A stretch of DNA of 64,000 bases from G016234445 sp964438865. Its GTDB lineage: Bacteria; Chloroflexota; Dehalococcoidia; Tepidiformales; Tepidiformaceae. The stretch spans positions 62,001 through 126,000 of the forward strand of contig CAYTMI010000001.1 in NCBI GenBank assembly GCA_964438865.1, read 5' to 3'. A program made the position numbers and the translations under genes. The stretch's first letter is position 1, and each line of letters begins with the position of its first letter. A model generated the notes under the pieces. It did not search any database, was not told the origin of the DNA, and was given only the letters and a program-made list of their open reading frames with translations. Below, one piece after another: positions 16,271 through 24,706 of this stretch.

Positions 16271-17602
16271 CTAAGGTTGAGGGTAGTCCCCCCAGTGCAG
16301 CTCGAACAGGTGGACAGGCTCCTCCATCCCTTTGAGCATCATGCTGCCTCGATCGGAGAACAGAAATCCCTTGCCGCTTGCTAGCTCTCGAACGACGTTC
16401 GCGACCAACACCTCGCCGCCTCGAGCCTGGTGCGCGACCCGCGCGGCAGCGATCACGGAAGTTCCGAAGAAGTCGTTGTTTTCGCTCACTGGCTCACCGG
16501 CGTTCAGCCCGATTCGGATCTTCAACGGCTCCCCTTGTCGGTCCGAGAACGAGCGCTGCAGGTCGGCGGCCCACTCCAATGCATCCTGCGCAGAGTCGAA
16601 GCAGGCCATGAAGCCGTCGCCTTGAGACTTAACAACCGAACCGCCATACCGGTGAATTGCATCCATGGTCAGCCGCTCATGGTCCCGAAGAAGGGAGCGG
16701 CCCTCGCGGTCCCCCAGCCGTTCCATCATCTCCGTATGATTCTCGATGTCGGTGAATGCGATTATCTTCAGAAATCCCCGGGACTGAGACCGGGCCTTGG
16801 GAATCGGGTCCTGTCTGCCATCCAGGAAATCCACAACCGTGTCGAGGACTTCGGCGAGCATGCCCCCGAGCGGAGCAGACTCAACCATTGCGAGTTGTGC
16901 CTGCGAAATCCCGGCGGCTATGGAGGCTACATGCTGCGCGCTGACGAGCAGATTGGTGCGTGCCTGGAGAACGAGCGTTGGGGCCTGGATTTTGTCGAGA
17001 GCCGCGGTTGCGTTGAATGCTGACATCGCCCGAAGCCATTGAGGCAGGACGGCGGTAGGGGTGTCGCGGAGGAGGGCCTCACGCAGGCTCGCCTGCTGTG
17101 GCGGAGGTACTCCCAGCAGCGACAAGAGGGTAGTGACGAAAAGCCCGAAATCAGCGGCCGCGAGCCCCAGCATGTTCGCCAGCGGGGAGTGCTCCTCGGT
17201 CACACGGAAGTCGATGCACGGGTTAGCGAGCACGAGTCTGGTCACCAGCGCGGGGCAGTGGGCCGCGAATGCCGCTGCGGGGGCTGCGCTCGGCCCCCAG
17301 GCGTACACATCGATCCCATCTCCGCCCAACTCGCGTGCGATTGCCTCCAAGTACGAGACTTGCGCCTCCTGGGACATGTCTACGGGCCCTGGGCGAGAGA
17401 GGCCCGTGCCGGGGAAGTCGAAATTGATGACGGTCCTCCGGCTTCCGAGACGAGAAACAAAACCCACGCTTCCCATCGCCAGCGTGGTGCTGCTGAGCCC
17501 GAGGTTCTCAACCACTAACAAGGGCCGACCGATGCCTCGCGAAGTGAACGCCACCCGGACACCCTGTTCCGTCGTCGCGTAGCGAACTTGAAAAGCGGTC
17601 AC
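16271..17602 (-). CDS. Alpha/beta hydrolase fused to class III adenylate cyclase
   Basis: A 443-residue two-domain protein. Residues ~1-255 are an alpha/beta hydrolase; the nucleophile elbow is WGPSAAP (Ser near residue 100), preceded by a DFPGTGLS loop. Residues ~270-440 are a class III nucleotide cyclase: metal-binding Asp in IIAFTDIENHTE, second Asp in VVKSQGDGFMACF, and the FFGTSVIAAARVA helix with the conserved Arg. Such a protein could link a hydrolase or ligand-binding domain to cAMP production. GTG 17602 follows AAGGTGG at good spacing; the longer open frame upstream is not protein-like. Base composition is clearly lower in GC than most neighbours, suggesting transfer. It is divergent from the lipase-like membrane protein. 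Confidence 0.85.
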   Translation of the reverse strand: MTAFQVRYATTEQGVRVAFTSRGIGRPLLVVENLGLSSTTLAMGSVGFVSRLGSRRTVINFDFPGTGLSRPGPVDMSQEAQVSYLEAIARELGGDGIDVYAWGPSAAPAAAFAAHCPALVTRLVLANPCIDFRVTEEHSPLANMLGLAAADFGLFVTTLLSLLGVPPPQQASLREALLRDTPTAVLPQWLRAMSAFNATAALDKIQAPTLVLQARTNLLVSAQHVASIAAGISQAQLAMVESAPLGGMLAEVLDTVVDFLDGRQDPIPKARSQSRGFLKIIAFTDIENHTEMMERLGDREGRSLLRDHERLTMDAIHRYGGSVVKSQGDGFMACFDSAQDALEWAADLQRSFSDRQGEPLKIRIGLNAGEPVSENNDFFGTSVIAAARVAHQARGGEVLVANVVRELASGKGFLFSDRGSMMLKGMEEPVHLFELHWGDYPQP

Positions 17603-17935
17603 GGCGCCACCTTGGCGCGCGCGCGTGCCTGATCGGATCGGCGTGCTCGAGCACAAGAGCTGGATCGCGAAGCCATAGTCCTCACCGCCGGGGGTAGACA
17701 AGCACATTGTATGGCCGATGACAAGAGGGTGTGGGGCCCGCCGAGGGAACGGGCGCGGGACTGCCCCTCCAGTCGCTACGGCGAGCCCAGACGGCTGGGC
17801 CAGATGCTTCGCGGCAGGCAGCCGATGGCTTCGCTGGTGGATTTCTCCTTCCCGACTCCCTAGGATGACACGCACGCATGGCGTGCTCAGAATCGGTCTC
17901 GGCCTGGACCTATCAGGCCGGGGAGGGGTTGACCA
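17603..17935. other. Divergent promoter region, lower GC
   Basis: The 333 bases between two divergently transcribed starts. I see no open frame worth calling. A GGGGAGGGG ribosome site just before 17936 serves the plus-strand gene. No strong -35/-10 pair or palindrome stands out. Confidence 0.4.
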
Positions 17936-20281
17936 ATGGCTGAATTCGACAACGGGCTGCTGGTGATCAATGGCGTTGGTAACCACCCTCCGACACAGAC
18001 GCTTGAAGCGATTGTGGAACCGCTGCTCGCCCGGATGCGGGCGGAAGGCGTCCTTGTCGACTCTTTTGCGAGGGAACTCGGAGAGAAGGACCAGCCGGGT
18101 GGCGTCTTCGACGCCATCGAGGTCAAGTATCAACCCAAGCCCCCCGCAGAAGAGATGCGCCGTCTCCTCATCGTGGAGGGAAGGTGGCAGGGTCTTTATC
18201 GCAGAGCGGACGCGCCCCAGATGTCGGCGTGGATATACGCGCGGCAGACGGGCATGGTCTGGGAGGTCGTGCGTTACCTCTCAAGATCGTTCGGGGGCTT
18301 ACTGCTTTCGACGGTGTTCGCTGCGCTCTGCATATCCGCGGCGGCCCTTGCCGGCTGGGACCCATCATCGAGATGGATGGCTGGCGTCATCCTTGCCGCG
18401 GCTGTCGGAGTGGGTGTGGGAGCGGTCTCCCTGGAACCGGCTGACCCCTCCCCGCAGGGCGAACAGGAGAAGGACACAAGGCGTCTGCGGCGAGCGAAGG
18501 CGGCGGTGCCCAATTTTCTGTCGCTGTCGTTTCCCTCGCCGGCCGCCTCAGCCCTTTTCCTTCCGGTCTTCGTCGGCCTGCTTGTCCTTGCGATTCAGGC
18601 GATTGACGGTTCGGACACGCGCCCGGCATGGCTCTTGTTGAGCGCCCTCGGCGTCGCGCTGGGAACCTCGTTTCACGCGGATGTTGATGTTGGAGGGATC
18701 TGGACGACGCGAACACAAGGCGTCCGGAGCTTCTTCGCGGCCCTCGTCGAGATGATTGTTTCGGCTTCGCTTTTCCTAGTGTACACGACAATGCGGGTCG
18801 CAATCGTGGCGGCGGCGGCGATGGCGATCGTCGTGTTCTTGGTGGTGACGCCGCTCATCCGCCTGCTCGCCTCGGTGCCGTTCACTTCCAAGCTCAGATG
18901 GTGGCTGTTTTCAAAGTTTGAGACAGCTCTCTTCACCGGCGGCTTCGCGGACATGGAGTCGGTCCTGAACAATCATGTTTCGGCGGCTGCCATGCGGACG
19001 CGGTTGCGGAAGGCGCTATCGGAGACGAGATCTGGAGTACGGAAGGAAGGCGTGATCACGGTGGTTGTGCACTCTGGTGGTGCGCCCCTCGCGTGGGACC
19101 TCTTGAGTTCAGACGCTCTGGGGAGCGAATTGGCTGTGGACGGAACAGGGCATCGGTTCAAACTTGTAACGGTCGGGGCCGCTCTCAATTGGGCGCGCCG
19201 CGGCTTAAACGACCGTCGGGCCACACGCATTGATCGCCCCCTCGTGAGCGGCGGCCCGGCCCTGGACCACAAGACCGCGTGGCTGAACATCTACTCTGCC
19301 TGGGACCCCACGCCCCATGGTCCGCTTACGGAGAGCGAGTGGCCATCGCCATGGAAATCGATGTTCCCGCACGAAGTCCCTCCACATGGTCTAAACCTTC
19401 AAGTCCGCAACCTGGGCGCACCGGTCCGCGAAGAACACCAGGAGTACTGGGCAAACCAGGAGCAGGTGGTGCCAATCTTGGGCTGGGCCATTGACGAGGA
19501 AATAGAGTGGTCCGAGCGGAACTCAAGACCAGAGTGGCGCACACATTGGGCGGCAGTCAGAGCGGCTCTGGTTTCGACGCTTGTGCGCGTGAGACTCGTC
19601 CTCGTCACGTGCATCATTTGGGTCTTTATGTCGCTCTTGACTACGGGCGGCGACGCGTTTCAATTCGTGCTGATAGCTCCGGACAATATTCCCGTGATAA
19701 ACGACGTCCAAGTGTTCGGGATCTCTCAGAAGGAAGCCCTGTGCGCCGACAATACTTACGGCTTCGACAATGGCAACGTCTCGACATCCTGCCAACTCGT
19801 GCAGCGAAATGACAAGGATGGCAAAGTTCAACAAGCGCTTGAGTACTTAAGTGAACACGATAGGGATGGAAGCATAGTCGCGGTCGCGGGAACGCTCGTG
19901 CTGGCCTACCTGGTGATGAACCTCTACACGACTCTGTTCTGGAGCCAGTTGGCTCGAGGCCCGTTGCCATTCGGCGCCAGGGGACCGACCGATACCAGAG
20001 ACAACCATCGCTTTCCGTGGATACTCACGCCCGCAGTTGTGATCGTCGTCCCGTTCGTCCTGTCGTTGGCCGTTCTTGCCTTCACCTTACCCTTGTGGAG
20101 CAAGGTTAGCTTCATCGCCGGGACAACCTTGGTTGGGTTCTGCGAGTGCGGCTGGCTATGGGCATCGGTGAAGGCAGCCAAGACCAAGGACGATCCAGGA
20201 AAGTGGCGGGCGTACCGACGGCCACTCGGTCGCGCCCTCCCGCAACGTGGCTCGCGGACACGGGCCAGTCCGGCGCCGTAA
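17936..20281 (+). CDS. Large membrane protein with lipase-like alpha/beta-hydrolase motifs
   Basis: A 781-residue protein I cannot place in a named family. It begins with LLVINGVGNHPPTQTL, resembling the oxyanion loop of lipase-like hydrolases. Hydrophobic segments lie near residues 118-140, 147-166, 204-224, 230-246, 265-285, 287-310, 565-580, 665-685, 710-730 and 735-755. Between them, residues ~370-520 carry VITVVVHSGGAPLAWDLL (candidate nucleophile Ser380), KLVTVGAALNWARRG and WLNIYSAWDPTPHGPL, the order expected for a serine lipase. A membrane-embedded hydrolase is therefore likely. Local GC falls well below the window average. ATG follows GGGGAGGGG. The divergent partner encodes a hydrolase-cyclase. 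Confidence 0.75.
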   Translation: MAEFDNGLLVINGVGNHPPTQTLEAIVEPLLARMRAEGVLVDSFARELGEKDQPGGVFDAIEVKYQPKPPAEEMRRLLIVEGRWQGLYRRADAPQMSAWIYARQTGMVWEVVRYLSRSFGGLLLSTVFAALCISAAALAGWDPSSRWMAGVILAAAVGVGVGAVSLEPADPSPQGEQEKDTRRLRRAKAAVPNFLSLSFPSPAASALFLPVFVGLLVLAIQAIDGSDTRPAWLLLSALGVALGTSFHADVDVGGIWTTRTQGVRSFFAALVEMIVSASLFLVYTTMRVAIVAAAAMAIVVFLVVTPLIRLLASVPFTSKLRWWLFSKFETALFTGGFADMESVLNNHVSAAAMRTRLRKALSETRSGVRKEGVITVVVHSGGAPLAWDLLSSDALGSELAVDGTGHRFKLVTVGAALNWARRGLNDRRATRIDRPLVSGGPALDHKTAWLNIYSAWDPTPHGPLTESEWPSPWKSMFPHEVPPHGLNLQVRNLGAPVREEHQEYWANQEQVVPILGWAIDEEIEWSERNSRPEWRTHWAAVRAALVSTLVRVRLVLVTCIIWVFMSLLTTGGDAFQFVLIAPDNIPVINDVQVFGISQKEALCADNTYGFDNGNVSTSCQLVQRNDKDGKVQQALEYLSEHDRDGSIVAVAGTLVLAYLVMNLYTTLFWSQLARGPLPFGARGPTDTRDNHRFPWILTPAVVIVVPFVLSLAVLAFTLPLWSKVSFIAGTTLVGFCECGWLWASVKAAKTKDDPGKWRAYRRPLGRALPQRGSRTRASPAP

Positions 20282-20434
20282 AGTCGTAACGGGCAGTCGG
20301 AACCCTCGCTCCGCTAGCTGCAGGTCAGTCGAATGAGGCTGGCCGCATTACCGTCGCCTGAGCTACTCAGCTTCCGTAATCAGGTCCCTAGAAGCCGCGA
20401 CGCTTGGGATCGGTCGCCGCCTGGTTGAATTGGC

Positions 20435-20511
20435 TGGTAGCGCATAGGGGATTCGAACCCCTGATCTCCGCCTTGAAAGGGCGGCGTCCTGGGCCTCTAG
20501 ACGAATGCGCC
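20435..20511 (-). tRNA. tRNA-Glu (TTC)
   Basis: Cloverleaf of 74 bases plus an encoded CCA. Acceptor stem GGCGCAT pairs with ATGCGCT (one G-T). The anticodon stem CCGCC/GGCGG encloses loop CTTTCAA, giving anticodon TTC. T arm AGGGG-TTCGAAT-CCCCT. It sits at the edge of the low-GC segment to its left. Confidence 0.95.
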
Positions 20512-20606
20512 ACGGAGAGATAAGCCTATCACGGGTTCCGCTGTTGGCCCAACCACCGCGCCGGTCGGAGCGATCCGGTGGCACTGCGGAGAAGAGCGGC
20601 TCCCGC

Positions 20607-21620
20607 TCAGAGCCCCTGGTTGAAGTCGGCGAACTGGAAATACTGGTTGAGGCCCGCCAGCCGCCCTGTCATCAGCAGCACCCCAACGCCGATCAGCATC
20701 AGCCCGCTCGCGACTTCGATGAACGGCGCGTAGGGCTGGATTCGCTTCAGGAACCGCGTCGTGTCCCCGAGCGCGAGGCCCGCGATGAGGAAAGGGATGC
20801 TCAGCCCGGCGGAGTAGGCGACGAGCAGATAGACGGCTTGGAGAGCGTCGCCCTGGGAGAGCCCAAGCGTCAGGATGCTCCCGAGGATGGGGCCGACACA
20901 CGGGGTCCAGCCGAGGGCGAAAGCGCCCCCAACCAGGGCCGAGCGCGTGTAGCCCACCTGCCGGTTGCGGCCGAGATCGACTTCGAAGGTGCGGGAAAGG
21001 AAGGGCAGCGAGATGTAGCCGGCGAACTTCAGCCACGCGAACCCAAGCACCCCCGCCAGCTGCAACAGCCTCGCGCGGTCACCCTGGAGGCTGGCGAGCT
21101 CGACCAGGAGGAGGAACACCAGCGTCAGCCCGAGGAGCAGCAGCGCCGAGCGCATCGGTGAGCGGCGCCCGTAGGCGGGCATCAGGACGACGCCCATGAT
21201 CACGAGGACGACCCCGGCTATCTGTTCGAATTCGCGCTGTTGGTCTTTGACGAAATACGAACCGAGGAGGCCGACGCTCGCGCCGAGGAGGATGAAGACG
21301 AATGAGAGCCCCCCGACGAAGGCGAGTGCGTGGGTGAAGGTCAGGCGGCGGTCGGCGACGACCTGCCCGCGGACCACGCTCGCGCCCGAAAGGTGGGTCA
21401 TGTAGATGGGCACCAGCGGCAGAACGCAGGGAGAGACGAACGAGAGCACCCCCGCGGAGAACGCCAGGAGCGGGCCGCCCGGGCCGCTCAGGTCGAAGCT
21501 GTCGCCGCTGAGCGGGCCGATACCGAAGGCGACGACGGGCGCGAGCGCGAGCAGCGCGAAGACCAGGTAGAGCGCGGCGCGCCCGCCCATGCGGCCGGAG
21601 AAGGCGGCGCGCGTCGTCAT
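20607..21620 (-). CDS. ccdA: Cytochrome c biogenesis/thiol transport protein CcdA
   Basis: A 337-residue CcdA/DsbD-type membrane protein that carries reducing equivalents from cytoplasmic thioredoxin across the membrane for cytochrome c maturation or disulfide reduction. The two family cysteines are in SFVSPCVLPLVPIY near residue 65 and LGWTPCVGPILGSILTLG near residue 240. There are an N-terminal extra helix and about eight further hydrophobic segments. It is longer than the minimal CcdA (~230 residues) because of the N-terminal extension and a central hydrophobic hairpin. ATG 21620 was taken as start. It lies between the two tRNA-Glu genes and no cytochrome gene is adjacent. Confidence 0.9.
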   Translation of the reverse strand: MTTRAAFSGRMGGRAALYLVFALLALAPVVAFGIGPLSGDSFDLSGPGGPLLAFSAGVLSFVSPCVLPLVPIYMTHLSGASVVRGQVVADRRLTFTHALAFVGGLSFVFILLGASVGLLGSYFVKDQQREFEQIAGVVLVIMGVVLMPAYGRRSPMRSALLLLGLTLVFLLLVELASLQGDRARLLQLAGVLGFAWLKFAGYISLPFLSRTFEVDLGRNRQVGYTRSALVGGAFALGWTPCVGPILGSILTLGLSQGDALQAVYLLVAYSAGLSIPFLIAGLALGDTTRFLKRIQPYAPFIEVASGLMLIGVGVLLMTGRLAGLNQYFQFADFNQGL

Positions 21621-21681
21621 CGTTGCGTCCCCACTGGAGGCCTATGGTACGACGGCGGCGCGCAGAGGGCATAAAGATGCG

Positions 21682-22008
21682 CTAACGAGCGGGACTCGCG
21701 ACGGCGGGTCCAGCGGCTTCTTCCCTCGATTCGACCGGTTCGAGCGCGCCCGGGGGCAGGGGCGAAGGCAGCCGAACCAACCAGAGCCGCTTGCGCCCCA
21801 GCCATCTCGTCGCGAGCGTGCCCTCTATTGTCGCCTCCCCAGCCTCGACGCGGACAGCGCGCCCTCTGCCGCCGAAGTAGTGCAGGAGGAGATTCCCATT
21901 CCCGCTGACCACCCGGCTAACGACGAGGACAGGTCCCTCGTTCTCGGGGCTGAGGTCGACGATGGCCAGGACGCTGCCGTCTTCGGCGCGAAGGGTCGCG
22001 GGTACCAC
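21682..22008 (-). CDS. Small protein of unknown function
   Basis: A 108-residue protein, mostly beta-strand in character: ATLRAEDGSVLAIVDLS, PVLVVSRVVSGNGNLLLHYFGGRGRAVRVE, then a Trp/Leu-rich strand RWLGRKRLWLVRLPSPL and a Pro/Glu/Ala tail. I do not recognise a family. GTG 22008 is supported by an AGGAGC site seven bases before it, within the short gap after the preceding gene. It is the last of three closely packed small genes. Confidence 0.6.
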   Translation of the reverse strand: MVPATLRAEDGSVLAIVDLSPENEGPVLVVSRVVSGNGNLLLHYFGGRGRAVRVEAGEATIEGTLATRWLGRKRLWLVRLPSPLPPGALEPVESREEAAGPAVASPAR

Positions 22009-22020
22009 GGCTCAGCTCCT

Positions 22021-22281
22021 TCAGACGAGAACGGCGTCCGCCTCCGCCGGTTCAGAGGCCGGGAACCGCAGCCCCGGCGGTTCCCGGCCTGTCGAACGGT
22101 TCTGTTCGTTGGCGATGAAGTCATCGCCGGAGGCCGAATTCCGGAAGATGCGGACCGCGCCGCAATCGCGGCAGCGGCCGGGGCTGGTCGGGCCGCGCGG
22201 CTCCTCGATCCGCCACCGGTGGGCGTGAGCGAGGGCCGCGACTTCGGGGCCGGCCGGGCGGAGCTGCAGTGCTGGTTTCAT
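22021..22281 (-). CDS. Small CxxC protein of unknown function
   Basis: An 86-residue protein with a single zinc-knuckle-like motif, GRCRDCGAVRIFRNS, near residues 36-50, followed by a polar region with FIANEQNRSTGREPPGL. One CxxC is not enough for a zinc ribbon in a monomer, so metal binding would need a partner or dimer. ATG 22281 is preceded by a strong GGAGGAGGGG ribosome site. The start of the next gene follows 12 bases after its stop, so they are co-transcribed. Confidence 0.6.
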   Translation of the reverse strand: MKPALQLRPAGPEVAALAHAHRWRIEEPRGPTSPGRCRDCGAVRIFRNSASGDDFIANEQNRSTGREPPGLRFPASEPAEADAVLV

Positions 22282-22338
22282 GGCTCCCCTCCTCCCGGGG
22301 GATGGGCCGTGTCCTCCACGGCGCCGTGGACTTGACCC

Positions 22339-22599
22339 TCAATCGGTGAGGTCCTTCGGGAACTTGTTCGCCTGGACGTGTACTTCCAGCTCCCGGGTGA
22401 GGAGCTTGACGGCCTCGCTGTCCATGTCGCGAAGGCGTTCGAAAACGTGGCGGCAACCCTGGCAGGCGACTTCGCCCGCGTAGCTCCGGTTGTGCCACTG
22501 CGCGTCCAGCCGGACCGAAAGGGTGTGAATGAGGTCGTGGTTGGTGTTGTCGACCACCGAATCCTGGTCGAGCCTGGTGACCGCCCCGATCCCTGCCAT
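22339..22599 (-). CDS. Small CxxC protein of unknown function
   Basis: An 86-residue, probably soluble helical protein: MAGIGAVTRLDQDSVVDNTNHDLIHTLSVRLDAQWH, then CQGCRHVFERLRDMDSEAVKLLTRELEVHVQANKFP. The motif CQGC may bind metal or act as a redox pair. A GGAG site precedes ATG 22599; the frame further upstream is not protein-like. It is the first of three small genes in a row reading leftwards; all have ribosome sites of good strength, arguing that they are real. No function is assigned. Confidence 0.65.
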   Translation of the reverse strand: MAGIGAVTRLDQDSVVDNTNHDLIHTLSVRLDAQWHNRSYAGEVACQGCRHVFERLRDMDSEAVKLLTRELEVHVQANKFPKDLTD

Positions 22600-22758
22600 C
22601 TCAGATCTCCGTCTCTTCTGCCTCCCCGCGCCGGGCCGCCCGGGGTATCGAGCATGGTCGCTTCCGCCGGGCCTTGCGCGGGTCGAATGGGACCGAAAAC
22701 ACAGGTCGATGGTCGCGACATCCGGTCGCCTGTCACCAGCGGCAGGCGCGCGCATGTC

Positions 22759-23007
22759 CTAGCGGAAGGGGTTCGCCTCGCCCTCGCCGGAAGGGGGCAG
22801 CGCCGGTGCCTCGAGCCCGAGGAGCCGCAGCCTGGCCGCGTCATAGCGTTCCTTGGCGCGGGCTTCGCGGTTGAGCAGTCCCTTCAATTGGTCGGGCCGT
22901 GGCCGCTCGCCTTCGAGAAAGACGCGGTGGAGGTGGTCGAGTTGCTTTCTCCAGTCTTCCCACGCCTGGCGGTAGGCTTGGACGGTCGCTTCATCGGCGA
23001 ACGGCAT
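22759..23007 (-). CDS. Small charged helical protein, unknown
   Basis: An 82-residue, highly charged helical protein: DEATVQAYRQAWEDWRKQLDHLHRVFLEGERPRPDQLKGLLNREARAKERYDAARLRLLGL, ending with a Pro/Gly-rich tail. The heptad pattern suggests a helical hairpin or coiled coil. ATG 23007 has a GGAGGAGG site. It lies just downstream of tRNA-Glu (CTC) in the same direction and may share its transcript. I do not recognise a family. Confidence 0.65.
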   Translation of the reverse strand: MPFADEATVQAYRQAWEDWRKQLDHLHRVFLEGERPRPDQLKGLLNREARAKERYDAARLRLLGLEAPALPPSGEGEANPFR

Positions 23008-23132
23008 CCGGGGTTCCTCCTCCGGGAGAGTTCGACTGCGGGCAAGATTCGTCACAAGGACGCATTCGCCCGCCGCCGCAAGTGCCGGAAAACGTCCGAG
23101 CAGGGACTGGCCCTGCTCGGAAGAAGCGACGA

Positions 23133-23209
23133 TGGTAGCGCATAGGGGATTCGAACCCCTGATCTCCGCCTTGAGAGGGCGGTGTCCTGGGCCGCTAGAC
23201 GAATGCGCC
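23133..23209 (-). tRNA. tRNA-Glu (CTC)
   Basis: Same acceptor, anticodon stem and T arm as the tRNA-Glu at 20435, differing at a few positions including the anticodon loop CTCTCAA (anticodon CTC). CCA is encoded. The two genes are 2.6 kb apart in the same direction. Confidence 0.95.
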
Positions 23210-23264
23210 GCGCGTTCGAGAATACCGTAGGGCCGGGACGGCGGGCAAGGAAAGCGAGGCCACG

Positions 23265-24611
23265 GTGAACCATCGGATCCTCCTGGGGCTGCTGCTCGCA
23301 GCTGTGCTGGCCACCGTCGCCGCCTGTTCCCCCCGCGACAACGCCGCCGGCAGCCCGGCTGACAGCAGCCCCACGGCGACCGCCAGCCAATCGACCACCG
23401 CGGGCACGACTCCCGGCGCATCGCCCACCAGCGACGCGCAGCCGCTCCCGGCGTCGCTCCAGAAAGTGCTCGACGACGTGGCGAAGGTGCGAAAGCTCTC
23501 CCCACCGCCCTCTCTGAAGGCAGAATCGGTCCGGCGCGCGGATCTCGGGGCACTGCTCGACCGCCTGCTCACCGACGAAGACCGGCGCTGGTTCGCCCAG
23601 ACGACGACGCTCTACCGCCTCCTCGGCCACATGCGCAACGACCAGGACTACCTCTCCATCTATAAGAGCTTCGGCAGCGACGCTGTCCTGGGGCTCTATT
23701 CGCCGGTGCACGACCAGCTCTGGGTGGTGCAGGAAGAGGGCGAGCCGGCCGGGCTGAACAAGCTCAGCCGCGAGCAGACCGCGACGCTCGCCCACGAATT
23801 CGTCCACGCCCTCCAGGACTACCACTTCAGCCTTGACACCGCCTACGAAAAGACCGTCGACGACCTTGACCTGAACCTGACATGGACCTCCGTGGTCGAA
23901 GGTGACGCCGTCACGCACGAAGCCCTCTATGCGAAGGCGGTCGCCCTCCGGCCGGGCGGTGGCGGGCCCTTACTCCTCCTGGCCGGCCAGGCCCAGGTGA
24001 ACGATGTCCCGGCCTCGATCCAGCGAGAGCTCTTCTTCCCCTACACCACCGGCGCCGACTGGGTACGCGGCATCCTCAATCGCAAGGGCGTCGACACCGT
24101 GAACCGCTACCTCACGGACCCACCTCGGGGCACCGCGTTCGTCCTCCACCCGGAACTCCTCGACCAGGCCTGGCAGCCCGCGACCGTCACCGTACCCGAC
24201 CTGTCGGCGGCGTTGGGGAGCGGCTGGAAGCGCGAATCGGGCGGCACGCTCGGCGAATTCGGGCTCAAGAACTACCTCCAGCTCAGGCTCGGGGCTGCGC
24301 AAGCGTCGGTCGGTTCGACCGGCTGGGCCGGCGACCACTACAACGTCTACGTGAACGGCACCGCCAGCGTCGCCGTCTTCCGGGTGAAGTTCAGCTCCGC
24401 CGCCGAAGCCAGCGAGTTCACGGACCGCCAGCTGAACCTCCTCGAAGCCGCGGGTGCGAAGCCCGGCCCGGAAAGCGACATGCGCACCTACACCGCCGCC
24501 GACGGCGACGTCACCGTCATCCCCGGGACGGCCGGCGACGAGGTGCTGTTCGCGATCGGGACGACGAAGGAGGCTGCGCGGGCGGCCATCCTGGCGCTTC
24601 TACGGGCATGA
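23265..24611 (+). CDS. Lipoprotein with zinc-metalloprotease motif
   Basis: A 448-residue lipoprotein. Signal peptide with lipobox ending at Cys21 (ATVAAC), then a Ser/Thr/Pro/Ala linker to about residue 60. The metalloprotease motif is His177-Glu-Phe-Val-His181 in TLAHEFVHALQDYHF, followed 30 residues later by EGDAVTHE, whose Glu212 is a plausible third zinc ligand, the gluzincin arrangement. The protein would be anchored on the outer face of the membrane. Substrate unknown; some relatives of similar layout are annotated only as hypothetical. GTG 23265 is the start; the gene begins 56 bases from the divergent tRNA-Glu. Confidence 0.75.
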   Translation: MNHRILLGLLLAAVLATVAACSPRDNAAGSPADSSPTATASQSTTAGTTPGASPTSDAQPLPASLQKVLDDVAKVRKLSPPPSLKAESVRRADLGALLDRLLTDEDRRWFAQTTTLYRLLGHMRNDQDYLSIYKSFGSDAVLGLYSPVHDQLWVVQEEGEPAGLNKLSREQTATLAHEFVHALQDYHFSLDTAYEKTVDDLDLNLTWTSVVEGDAVTHEALYAKAVALRPGGGGPLLLLAGQAQVNDVPASIQRELFFPYTTGADWVRGILNRKGVDTVNRYLTDPPRGTAFVLHPELLDQAWQPATVTVPDLSAALGSGWKRESGGTLGEFGLKNYLQLRLGAAQASVGSTGWAGDHYNVYVNGTASVAVFRVKFSSAAEASEFTDRQLNLLEAAGAKPGPESDMRTYTAADGDVTVIPGTAGDEVLFAIGTTKEAARAAILALLRA

Positions 24612-24706
24612 CACCGCCCGCGTTTGTCATCCCGGCCGGAGAGTGACTATCCTCTAGGCGGCACGGGGACCCGCGGATGGCCCCAAAGCCAGGGTGGAAC
24701 GCCCAC

